DNA of 13,624 bases from Paraktedonobacter sp035294465 (lineage in GTDB: Bacteria > Chloroflexota > Ktedonobacteria > Ktedonobacterales > Ktedonobacteraceae): contig DATGKW010000237.1 of the NCBI GenBank assembly GCA_035294465.1, positions 1 to 13,624 on the forward strand, read 5' to 3'. The stretch's first letter is position 1; the number at the start of each line of letters is the position of its first letter. The notes beneath the pieces are model-generated. The model was given only the letters and a program-made list of their open reading frames with translations. It was not told where the DNA came from and did not search any database. Below, piece by piece: positions 6,583-12,799 of this stretch. The translations under genes and the position numbers were made by a program.

Positions 6583-7236
6583 ATGTCACCGCAACCATGG
6601 AATCAACATTTTTTTTCGAGCACACGCGGGCGTATTGTCCTTTTGCTCCGCCGTGCCAGCTATACAGTGGACGAACTGGCGCAGGCGCTTCACTTAACGG
6701 ACAATGCAGTGCGAGCGCACCTGGTAACGCTTGAGCGCGATGGGTTGGTCTGTCAATCTGGAGAGCGTCGCGGGAGCAGCAAACCTGCGTCGCTGTACAG
6801 TCTGGCGCCAGGAGCAGAGCACTTTTTCCCAAACGCTTATGGCCGTCTGGTTCTTTTGCACCTCCTGGAGACTCTCACCTCGTCCATATCCCCCGAACAA
6901 CTCGCAAACATGATGCAGCGCACAGGCCAGAGGATGGCCACAGAATGTGACGCTCCTTCCGGCGAACTGCGCGCGCGCTTGCAGCATGCAATCGATATTG
7001 TGAATGAGCTCGGCGGCCTGATGGAACTGGAAGAGTTGCCTGACGCTTATGCGATCCAGGGCTACAGCTGTCCTCTAGCCGCTGTTGTCCCCGGCCACCC
7101 GGAAATCTGCCAGCTCACACAGGCTTTCCTCTCCGAGCTGGTCGGTGTACCAGTCGAAGAGCAGTGCAAACGGGATGAAGCGGCCAGGTGCCGCTTTACC
7201 ACTTTGAAATCACCGTCAGGGGCACATTTATCATAA
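6583..7236 (+). CDS. SufR-like (COG2345-type) winged-helix regulator with C-terminal Cys cluster
   Basis: The product (217 aa) has an N-terminal winged helix (about 12-75): RGRIVLLLRRASYTVDELA, then the recognition region LTDNAVRAHLVTLERDGLV (38-56). The C-terminal part carries four cysteines, C163, C176, C195 and C203. Spacing is C-x12-C-x18-C-x7-C, and the first pair (SCPLAAVVPGHPEIC) has the x12 spacing described for SufR, the Fe-S-cluster-sensing repressor. Ligation of an Fe-S cluster or metal is therefore likely but not proven; H172 lies between the first two cysteines. The ATG is preceded by GGAGG with a 5-nt spacer. Divergence from a Rieske-protein operon makes that operon the leading target, probably along with autoregulation. 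No suf genes are in the window, so I do not assign the sufR symbol. The last 6 nt overlap the convergent hydrolase gene within a shared hairpin. Confidence 0.8.
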   Translation: MSPQPWNQHFFSSTRGRIVLLLRRASYTVDELAQALHLTDNAVRAHLVTLERDGLVCQSGERRGSSKPASLYSLAPGAEHFFPNAYGRLVLLHLLETLTSSISPEQLANMMQRTGQRMATECDAPSGELRARLQHAIDIVNELGGLMELEELPDAYAIQGYSCPLAAVVPGHPEICQLTQAFLSELVGVPVEEQCKRDEAARCRFTTLKSPSGAHLS

Positions 7237-7246
7237 ATGCCCCTGA
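7216..7246. terminator. Hairpin across both stop codons of a convergent pair
   Basis: TCAGGGGC-AC-ATTTAT pairs with ATAAAT-GCCCCTGA, giving a 14-bp stem with a 2-nt bulge and almost no loop. It contains the last codons and stops of both the regulator (TAA 7234-7236) and the hydrolase (7231-7233, minus). Neither side is followed by a T-tract, so it is not a standard intrinsic terminator; it may still act as a two-way transcript end or 3'-end protector. Confidence 0.55.
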
Positions 7247-8307
7247 TGGGCCTCGATAAACTCGGTAAAGAGTTGCTCCATTTGCTTTTGTTTCTCAATA
7301 TGCGGAGAATGTCCGCATTCCTGGAAAACCTCCTCGCGGACCTCGCCACCGTTGGTCCGATAGCGTGCTAAGACGGTGCGAATCTGCGCCTTCATAGGTT
7401 GGGGCGGGTAGACTTCAGCGCCCGGCCAGCCGGGAATGGCTCCAATCTGGCCCAGAAAGCCCATATCAAAGAGCGAGGTATCGGAGACGATCTGGTCATC
7501 AGCCCCGTGAACCCAGAGAATGGGCGGCCTGGGCTGGATGGTCGCTAGTTCTGCCTGATTCAAGTACTTGGGCGAGAGCGCGTTATTCACTCCAAGCGTG
7601 CCAGGAGCAACCAGTGGCCAGTTGGTGGAGGGCCGCATATCACTGGAGTAATTGCCGTCGGTGACTTTCGTGGTCAGCAATGCGGAAAGCAGCATCTCCT
7701 CGCGTTCCGGTGCAACACGAAATGGCGGTTTGAAATAAAACGAATTCATCACAGCGCGTGGTGAAGAACGCTCATTGCCGCGATCACCCTCCGCGATCCG
7801 CCTGGCAAACTCGGCATTGATGACTCCACCTCCACTGCCCGCATAATCCGGCCAGGTAGGCGTGCCTTCAGCGTCTTTCGTTCCTCCAAAGCCAAAGGGA
7901 GAACCGGTGGCCTGCAAGGTCAACGAGCGCAGGTTCGTGGGATGGTCGATGGCATACTGCATCACGATATTGCCGCCGAGCGACCAGCCCAGCAGATGAA
8001 TGGCCAGCAATCCGAGCTTGTGCAGCAATGAGTCCAGGTCATCTGAATAATCGCGTACTCCCCGCGTGCCATCTACAGGCAGCGTCTCGCTATCACCGTA
8101 GCCGCGCATATCCGGCGCGTAAAGCGTGTAACGACCTTGAGCAGCCAGAGCCAGCATAAAATCCTGGAAGAAATGCGACGAGGAACAATTGCCATGCACC
8201 AGAACCACTGGCGTCTCTCCCGCGCCAGCCACCAGATAGGCCATCTCCAGGCGATCTGTGCGTACTCTATGCTGTGTAATCCCTGGAAGTAACTCTACTG
8301 AACTCAC
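7231..8307 (-). CDS. Alpha/beta hydrolase
   Basis: The product (358 aa) is an alpha/beta-hydrolase-fold enzyme, substrate unknown. The oxyanion-side motif VVLVHGN (34-40), nucleophile elbow GWSLGG (S109), acid GADDQIV (D270 or D271) and histidine in ECGHSPHIEK (H333) complete the catalytic triad in the right order. A cap-like insert lies between about 135 and 255, making it longer than typical 280-residue members. No signal peptide is visible, so it is probably cytoplasmic; esterase, lactonase or C-C hydrolase activities are all possible. The start is GTG at 8305-8307; AAAGGAGG lies about 10 nt upstream, inside a short upstream ORF whose TGA stop overlaps the GTG (GTGA), suggesting translational coupling. 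The 3' end overlaps the convergent regulator. Confidence 0.9.
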   Translation of the reverse strand: MSSVELLPGITQHRVRTDRLEMAYLVAGAGETPVVLVHGNCSSSHFFQDFMLALAAQGRYTLYAPDMRGYGDSETLPVDGTRGVRDYSDDLDSLLHKLGLLAIHLLGWSLGGNIVMQYAIDHPTNLRSLTLQATGSPFGFGGTKDAEGTPTWPDYAGSGGGVINAEFARRIAEGDRGNERSSPRAVMNSFYFKPPFRVAPEREEMLLSALLTTKVTDGNYSSDMRPSTNWPLVAPGTLGVNNALSPKYLNQAELATIQPRPPILWVHGADDQIVSDTSLFDMGFLGQIGAIPGWPGAEVYPPQPMKAQIRTVLARYRTNGGEVREEVFQECGHSPHIEKQKQMEQLFTEFIEAHQGHL

Positions 8308-8399
8308 TGAAAGTATGCCTCCTTTGCAAGAACGAATTCATCCAACAAAGCGATCCACCGATCACTCTGTAGCAAGTCGAGATATGACTCAACTGTCAT
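8304..8399 (-). CDS. Short ORF (31 aa) coupled to the hydrolase
   Basis: From an ATG at 8397-8399, with GGGGAG 8 nt upstream, the frame encodes MTVESYLDLLQSDRWIALLD followed by EFVLAKEAYFQ. It then stops at a TGA that shares bases with the hydrolase GTG. The composition is protein-like and would form one amphipathic helix. It could be a small protein, a leader that couples translation to the hydrolase, or the remnant of a larger gene. The same frame is open upstream to a TTG at 8516, whose N-terminus would be hydrophobic and end in LPSC, but that start has no proper ribosome site and no basic residues. I do not recognise the family. Confidence 0.35.
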   Translation of the reverse strand: MTVESYLDLLQSDRWIALLDEFVLAKEAYFQ

Positions 8400-8537
8400 A
8401 TTACGATCTCCCCACGTGAATGGCAAGAGCTTGCCTGCGAAAGGTCCTGTCGTTGGACTGCAAGAAGGCAGAGCGAGTAGAATAATACCAGACAAAGCAA
8501 TGTAGCTGTGATCCAATCCCTGGCAACGCTTCTACGA

Positions 8538-8582
8538 TATGAAATCCGTTTGAGGGGCGTCGCTATATTCATAGATTTCATA
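8538..8582. repeat. Inverted repeat upstream of methyltransferase
   Basis: TATGAAATC (8538-8546) and GATTTCATA (8574-8582) are perfect 9-bp inverted arms around 27 nt. They lie in the 279-nt divergent space between the hydrolase side (minus) and the methyltransferase (plus), about 100 nt before the latter's ATG. They could be half-sites for a dimeric regulator or arms of a leader hairpin. An extended -10 (TGGTATTAT) on the minus strand at about 8482-8490 is the only other signal seen, without a good -35. Confidence 0.35.
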
Positions 8583-8678
8583 CAAGTGAGGAGCAGCATC
8601 AGGGACATGCAGAGAAAATGCAGGCGGATCTGTGGCAGACCGCTCTTCGCGGTCGATGAAATGAAAGGCATTGGAGCT

Positions 8679-9428
8679 ATGAGCAAGACCCCAACTTCAC
8701 CGAACCAGTGGAGCGAAACCGATTCGAATCTTTTTCTCAACCTGGCCGAGATATTTGTCCCTGCCCGCGCCGAACAAACGAGTGCGCTGCTCCAGCTACT
8801 GCCGGCAGAGACCAACGAAGAATTCACCGCTGTTGAACTGGCCGCTGGCGAAGGAGCGCTAGCTGAAAACGTTCTGGAGAGCTTTCCACGCTGCCATTAT
8901 ATCGCGCTTGATGGCTCAGAAGCGATGCGTGCCCGCATGCAGCAACGCCTGGCGCGTTTCGGCGCTCGTCTGAAGATCCATCCATTTGAACTGGAGGAGA
9001 CAGCCTGGCGCACAGAGATCCCAGAACAAGTACGGTGCGTCCTCTCATCGCTCTGCGTCCATCACCTTGATAGCGATGGCAAACGCCGGCTCTTCCATGA
9101 CATGTTCCAGCACCTGGAGCCTGGAGGGGCCTTGTTACTGGCCGATATCATCCTGCCTGCCGATCAGCGCGTCGCCAACTTCTTTGCTCATCAGTACGAC
9201 AAGATTGTGCGTGAGCAAAGCCTGGAACTGCGCGGCGACCTGAGCGGCTTTGAGGAGTTCCAGCAACAAGCCTGGAACTATTTCTGCCATGACTACGGCA
9301 AGCCGGATTCCTATGACAAACCCGACCGGCTCAGCGAGCAACTGCGCTGGCTGGAGGAGGCCGGTTTCCGCCAGGTCGATTGTTACTGGATGCGCGCCGG
9401 ACACGCTATTTACGGAGGGTACAGATAA
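8679..9428 (+). CDS. Class I SAM-dependent methyltransferase
   Basis: The product (249 aa) has a Rossmann-type methyltransferase domain: motif I VELAAGEGALAENV (52-65, a G-x-G variant of the SAM loop), the acidic residue that contacts the SAM ribose in IALDGSEAM (D78), motif IV-like SSLCVHHLD (123-131), and LEPGGALLLADII (146-158). The C-terminal part contains many aromatic and charged residues and probably sets the substrate, which cannot be predicted. The open frame continues 57 codons upstream, but the sequence before 8679 is Arg/Cys-rich and unlike the family. ATG 8679 gives the usual N-terminus (an AAAGG lies 10 nt upstream); an ATG at 8661 is an alternative. The stop is only 3 nt from the stop of the convergent cysteine desulfurase gene. 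Confidence 0.85.
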   Translation: MSKTPTSPNQWSETDSNLFLNLAEIFVPARAEQTSALLQLLPAETNEEFTAVELAAGEGALAENVLESFPRCHYIALDGSEAMRARMQQRLARFGARLKIHPFELEETAWRTEIPEQVRCVLSSLCVHHLDSDGKRRLFHDMFQHLEPGGALLLADIILPADQRVANFFAHQYDKIVREQSLELRGDLSGFEEFQQQAWNYFCHDYGKPDSYDKPDRLSEQLRWLEEAGFRQVDCYWMRAGHAIYGGYR

Positions 9429-9431
9429 GCG

Positions 9432-10583
9432 TTAAACTCGATAGCCTCGCAGCTTCTCCACAATGCCAGGCAGAGCTGCGAGAAACGTCTCCACGTCCTG
9501 TTCGGTAGTTGCCTTGCCTGGCGTCAGGCGCAGGCTGCCGCGAGCCTGTTCGGTCGAAAAGCCCAGAGCCAGCAGGACGTGAGAGGGCTCAGCCGAGCCG
9601 GAAGTGCAGGCCGAACCGGCCGAGGCGGCGATGCCCAGCAGATCAAGGTTGAGCAGGATTGATTCGCCCTCGATACCCTCGAAGAGAAAACTAGCGCTGT
9701 TGGGCAGCCTTTCGGTCGGGTGCCCGGTCAGTTGGCTGCCTGGAATGCTCAGCACGCCGGAAATCAGGCGATCACGCAAGGCGCGAATACGTGGCTGCGT
9801 TTCCGGCAAGTCTTCGTAAGCCAGGCGCAGCGCGGTAGCAGCTCCAACAATTCCCGCCACGTTCTCGGTACCGGCTCGCTTGCCGCGTTCCTGCGAACCG
9901 CCCTGCAACTGGGGCAGCAGGCGGACCCCCTGGCGCGCGTAGAGCATACCTACACCTTTGGGGCCATAGAACTTATGGGCCGAGAGTGAGAGCAGATCGA
10001 CGTTGAGCGCAGCCACATCCAGGGGCAGTGAGCCGCCGGCCTGCACCGCATCAACATGGAACGGGACCTTCCTGGCCCGGCAAACGCGCCCGATCTCAGC
10101 GATTGGCTCAATTGTACCCACTTCGTTATTGGCGTACATCACCGAAACCAGGATCGTCTCATCACTGATCGCGCGCGCGACTTCATCTGGATCAACGCGC
10201 CCGAAGTGATCGACCGGCAGGTAGGTTGTCTTAAAGCCGAAGCGTTCGAGGTAATGGCAGGTATGCAGCACGGCGTGATGCTCAATGGACGTGGTAATAA
10301 TATGGTTGCCCTTCTTCTGCGCAACGAAAGCCAGGCCCTTGAGCGCGAGGTTATCGCTCTCTGAACCGCCGCCGGTAAAGATTATCTCGGTCGGACGACA
10401 ATTCAGGATCTCTGCGACCTGCTCCCGTGCGCCATCGATGGCCTGCATAGCATGCCTCCCCAACGTATAGATGCTGCTGGCATTGCCATACTCAGTTGTA
10501 AAGTACGGGATCATCGCATCCAGCACGCGCCGGTCTAGCGGGGTCGTGGCAGCATGATCGAGATAGATTGTACGCTCCGGCAT
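9432..10583 (-). CDS. Cysteine desulfurase (IscS/NifS group)
   Basis: This PLP enzyme takes sulfur from L-cysteine as an enzyme persulfide for Fe-S clusters, tRNA thiolation or cofactor sulfuration. The product (383 aa) matches E. coli IscS nearly residue for residue in position: YLDHAATTP (7-15), H103 in EHHAV, D179 and Q182 in HVDAVQAGG, PLP lysine K204 in SAHKFYGPKG, and the persulfide cysteine C326 in GSACTSGSAEPSHV. This loop places it in the IscS/NifS group rather than SufS. It is about 20 residues shorter than IscS at the C-terminus, where IscS docks IscU. The ATG at 10583 has GGAG 9 nt upstream; an ATG five codons earlier lacks a site. It has its own promoter (10627-10655) and sits just past the terminator of the LarE operon. 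No iscU/iscR is adjacent, so a dedicated sulfur-donor role is possible. Confidence 0.93.
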   Translation of the reverse strand: MPERTIYLDHAATTPLDRRVLDAMIPYFTTEYGNASSIYTLGRHAMQAIDGAREQVAEILNCRPTEIIFTGGGSESDNLALKGLAFVAQKKGNHIITTSIEHHAVLHTCHYLERFGFKTTYLPVDHFGRVDPDEVARAISDETILVSVMYANNEVGTIEPIAEIGRVCRARKVPFHVDAVQAGGSLPLDVAALNVDLLSLSAHKFYGPKGVGMLYARQGVRLLPQLQGGSQERGKRAGTENVAGIVGAATALRLAYEDLPETQPRIRALRDRLISGVLSIPGSQLTGHPTERLPNSASFLFEGIEGESILLNLDLLGIAASAGSACTSGSAEPSHVLLALGFSTEQARGSLRLTPGKATTEQDVETFLAALPGIVEKLRGYRV

Positions 10584-10626
10584 AGTCGTTTTCTCCATCC
10601 GTATTTTTTAATAGTTCTTCACATAC

Positions 10627-10655
10627 ATTGTAGTTCCAGGCCATTGCAACGTCAA
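10627..10655 (-). promoter_or_regulatory. Promoter of the cysteine desulfurase gene
   Basis: On the minus strand TTGACG (10650-10655) and TACAAT (10627-10632) are exactly 17 nt apart, about 44 nt before the ATG at 10583. It starts just after the upstream operon's terminator, so the gene is an independent transcription unit. Confidence 0.7.
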
Positions 10656-10663
10656 TGCTGCAT

Positions 10664-10742
10664 AAAAAACTGAGCAGGTATTGCTGGCTTGCAGGAAAAA
10701 GCGTGAGACGTTTTTTTCCTGCAAGCCAGCAATACCTGCTCA
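10664..10742 (-). terminator. Intrinsic terminator with a perfect 30-bp stem
   Basis: Arms 10671-10700 and 10713-10742 are perfect 30-bp inverted repeats (TGAGCAGGTATTGCTGGCTT plus GCAGGAAAAA). The 12-nt loop can itself close with CGT/ACG. On the minus strand the stem is followed after one G by six T (10664-10669), as expected for a rho-independent terminator of the LarE/His-rich operon, whose last stop is 20 nt upstream. The stem is much longer than usual and perfectly matched, so it may derive from a palindromic repeat element. Confidence 0.8.
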
Positions 10743-10762
10743 AGAAGGAGAAAAAGCCGTTG

Positions 10763-11725
10763 CTACAGGCCATTCCAGGCGTAGGTTGTATCAGGCTTCA
10801 CATTCGGGCTGTTATAGGCTATGGTGATCAGATTATGCGCAGTCAGAGGAATACTGTCGAGAGTGCCATTGTACTTCTTTCCGTCGGTCCAGATCGTCCA
10901 GCCGCTGTTCAAGAGAAGCTGGGGATAGAAACCCAGGTTGTTAAAGTACTCGTCCCACTCGGCCACGAACTGTCCGAAGGTAAACGTTTCATTCGCGCTT
11001 GCTGGAGACTCAATATGGATTACGCCCGAAGTATCATGGGTATGCAGCCAGTAGTAGCAGATGACGTTGCCGCTTGAATCCTGGGGAATGCCCACATACT
11101 GAGGAATATCTTCGAGCTTACCATTGATGTAGATCGAAACGTGCGCGTGGATATGGGTCACACTCCCTTCCAGCGCATCGCAGTAAACGTTATCAACCGG
11201 CGGATAGTTGCTGTTGTAAATCGCCTCTTGATACACTGACCCTGGGCTGGCAGCATTAGCGGTCGCTGGCTGATGGGCTCGATAAATCAAGTATCCACCC
11301 AGGCTGCCGAGCACGACAACGAGAGCAGCAGCGCTCCAGAAAAGAATCTTGTTGCGGCGGGCGCGGCGCTGGGCAAGGTAGCGTTGCTGGCGTTCGGCCT
11401 GGCGGCGCTCATACTTAATGGCGTCCTTGCTTTTGGCCTTGCTGGTAGCCGATATTATCGGCTTCGTGGAAGCACTGCTCGCCGACGCCGGCCTGGCATT
11501 CGCCGAGGCAGACGAGGCGGGCTTTGTGGAAGCATTGGCCGCCGGCGTTTGCCTGGCGGTTGCTGTTGTTGCTGATGCCTTCTCCGGGGCGGTTGCGCCG
11601 TTTTCTACGGAGCTTTTGACCGGCGTCTTGCCTGTCGCGGAAACCTGCCTGGCAGATCCATTGGCTCCGCTTTTACTCGGCCCAGAAGTTGCGTTGGAAG
11701 GGTGACGAGATTTCGATTTGCTCAT
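10763..11725 (-). CDS. Membrane-anchored His-rich extracytoplasmic protein, function unknown
   Basis: The product (320 aa) has three parts. Residues 1-100 are a disordered Ala/Ser/Thr/Lys-rich region with repeated ASTKPA/SASANARPA-like units. Residues 101-126 are strongly basic (KYERRQAERQQRYLAQRRAR). One transmembrane helix (127-148) follows, with the inside-positive rule placing the C-terminus outside. The external domain (155-320) has clustered histidines, THIHAHVSIYINGKLEDIP (190-208) and CYYWLHTHDTSGVIHIESP (223-241), with C182 and C223 available for a disulfide. The HxHxH and HTH pattern suggests metal binding, but this is inference; I know the sequence type only as a conserved uncharacterised domain. 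Its AAGGTGG ribosome site overlaps the stop codon of the upstream LarE gene 15 nt away, so the two are co-transcribed and probably translationally coupled. A terminator follows directly. Confidence 0.8.
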   Translation of the reverse strand: MSKSKSRHPSNATSGPSKSGANGSARQVSATGKTPVKSSVENGATAPEKASATTATARQTPAANASTKPASSASANARPASASSASTKPIISATSKAKSKDAIKYERRQAERQQRYLAQRRARRNKILFWSAAALVVVLGSLGGYLIYRAHQPATANAASPGSVYQEAIYNSNYPPVDNVYCDALEGSVTHIHAHVSIYINGKLEDIPQYVGIPQDSSGNVICYYWLHTHDTSGVIHIESPASANETFTFGQFVAEWDEYFNNLGFYPQLLLNSGWTIWTDGKKYNGTLDSIPLTAHNLITIAYNSPNVKPDTTYAWNGL

Positions 11726-11740
11726 AATTGCGGTTCCACC

Positions 11741-12634
11741 TTATTTTTCAAGTGAGCTGGCTGTCTTCTTCTTGAAGAAGCCTTCGTTCATGCTCCCGGA
11801 GCGAAAGCCCTGGAGGTCAACGGTAACGTAAATATACCCAATTTTGCGCAGGCCCGCGATCACGGTCTGGCTCATCTCATCCTCGATCAGGCGCGGAAGC
11901 TCAGCGCGTTCTACTTCGATACGCGCGATTTTATCATGATGGCGCACGCGCAACTGGTGAAAGCCCAGTTCATGTAACAGCTTCTCCGCCTGATAGATCA
12001 TACGCAGCGCGGCTACATCTACCTTTGTGCCATACGGGATGCGCGAAGAGAAGCAGGCCATAGCGGGTTTGTTCCAGACGGGCACATCCAGAAACTTCGC
12101 GATGGCGCGGATCTCGCTCTTGCTCAGCCCGGCCTCCTTGAGCGGAGCGCGTACCTGGAATTCGCGCGCGGCCCGCTGACCGGGCCGGAAATCTCCAAGA
12201 TCATCGATATTCAGACCATAAGCGATATGGTGAAGGTTATGCTGCTGCGCCAGTGGCTTTAGCTGCGTAAAAAGCTCTGTTTTGCAGAAATAGCAACGAT
12301 TGAGATCGTTGGCAACATACCGTTCATCTTCCAATTCGTGGGTCTGCAAGGTCAGGACAGGAATCCCCATGCGCGCGGCCACATCAAGGGCTTCCGCGGT
12401 CTCTTCGCTGGCATACGCCGGTGAGGAAGCAAGCGCACCCATAGCTCGCTCACCAAGAACATCGTGAGCGACTTTGAGCAAGAGAGCGCTATCTACTCCA
12501 CCTGAATAGGCCACCAGCACCGATTCCATATCGCGCAGGATAGCCTGCAAGCGTTCGTATTTCCCTCGCGTTTCGCCCTCCAGGGCAACAGTCTGGCCCG
12601 TCTCTTCAAGCTCTTGACGAGCAGGATCAGGCAT
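11741..12634 (-). CDS. larE: LarE-like ATP-dependent sulfur transferase
   Basis: The product (297 aa) is a PP-loop ATP pyrophosphatase of the LarE family. LarE inserts the two sulfur atoms of the nickel-pincer nucleotide cofactor by AMP-activating the nicotinate-derived carboxylate. Visible features are the PP-loop AYSGGVDSA (42-50) and NRCYFCKTELF (112-122) with C114 and C117. The conserved cysteine C194 lies in KPAMACFSSRIPYGTK, at the position that is sacrificed in the Lactobacillus plantarum enzyme. CxxC plus this third cysteine is the pattern reported for [4Fe-4S]-type LarE proteins, which use a cluster-bound sulfide instead of destroying a cysteine; I infer that mechanism here. LarA, LarB and LarC are not in the window, so the cofactor target is unverified. 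It is first in an operon with the His-rich membrane protein and divergent from a MocA-like gene; a GGAG lies 11 nt before the ATG. Confidence 0.87.
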   Translation of the reverse strand: MPDPARQELEETGQTVALEGETRGKYERLQAILRDMESVLVAYSGGVDSALLLKVAHDVLGERAMGALASSPAYASEETAEALDVAARMGIPVLTLQTHELEDERYVANDLNRCYFCKTELFTQLKPLAQQHNLHHIAYGLNIDDLGDFRPGQRAAREFQVRAPLKEAGLSKSEIRAIAKFLDVPVWNKPAMACFSSRIPYGTKVDVAALRMIYQAEKLLHELGFHQLRVRHHDKIARIEVERAELPRLIEDEMSQTVIAGLRKIGYIYVTVDLQGFRSGSMNEGFFKKKTASSLEK

Positions 12635-12799
12635 GATGGAGATTTCTCCGGTTTCCAGTTTTTACACTATATAATAGCAACGATCAGCACAATGTCGTGG
12701 TCAGTTCCCCAGACTCAGGCGTTATTATAACATCGATCATAAAATCAGAGAAGGGATAGGTCTTTCAGATAGCTTTTCTCAGCGGAAAGGGATAGAACC

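Noticed and set aside
8304..8516. Longer 70-codon version of the short ORF with a lipoprotein-like start ending LPSC
   Set aside because: The TTG start has AGGGA directly against it, there are no basic residues before the hydrophobic run, and the composition changes at the internal ATG, which has a proper ribosome site.
10655..11077. Plus-strand 140-codon frame and minus 10492-10773 frame with the same SRYCWLAGK peptide
   Set aside because: The shared peptide arises because both frames read through the perfect palindrome at 10671-10742; the rest is antisense to known genes.
11418..11705. Plus-strand hydrophobic Ala/Leu/Val-rich frame resembling a membrane protein
   Set aside because: It is the complement of the Ala/Ser/Thr-rich N-terminus of the His-rich membrane protein; its hydrophobicity is a by-product of GCN/GGC-rich codons.
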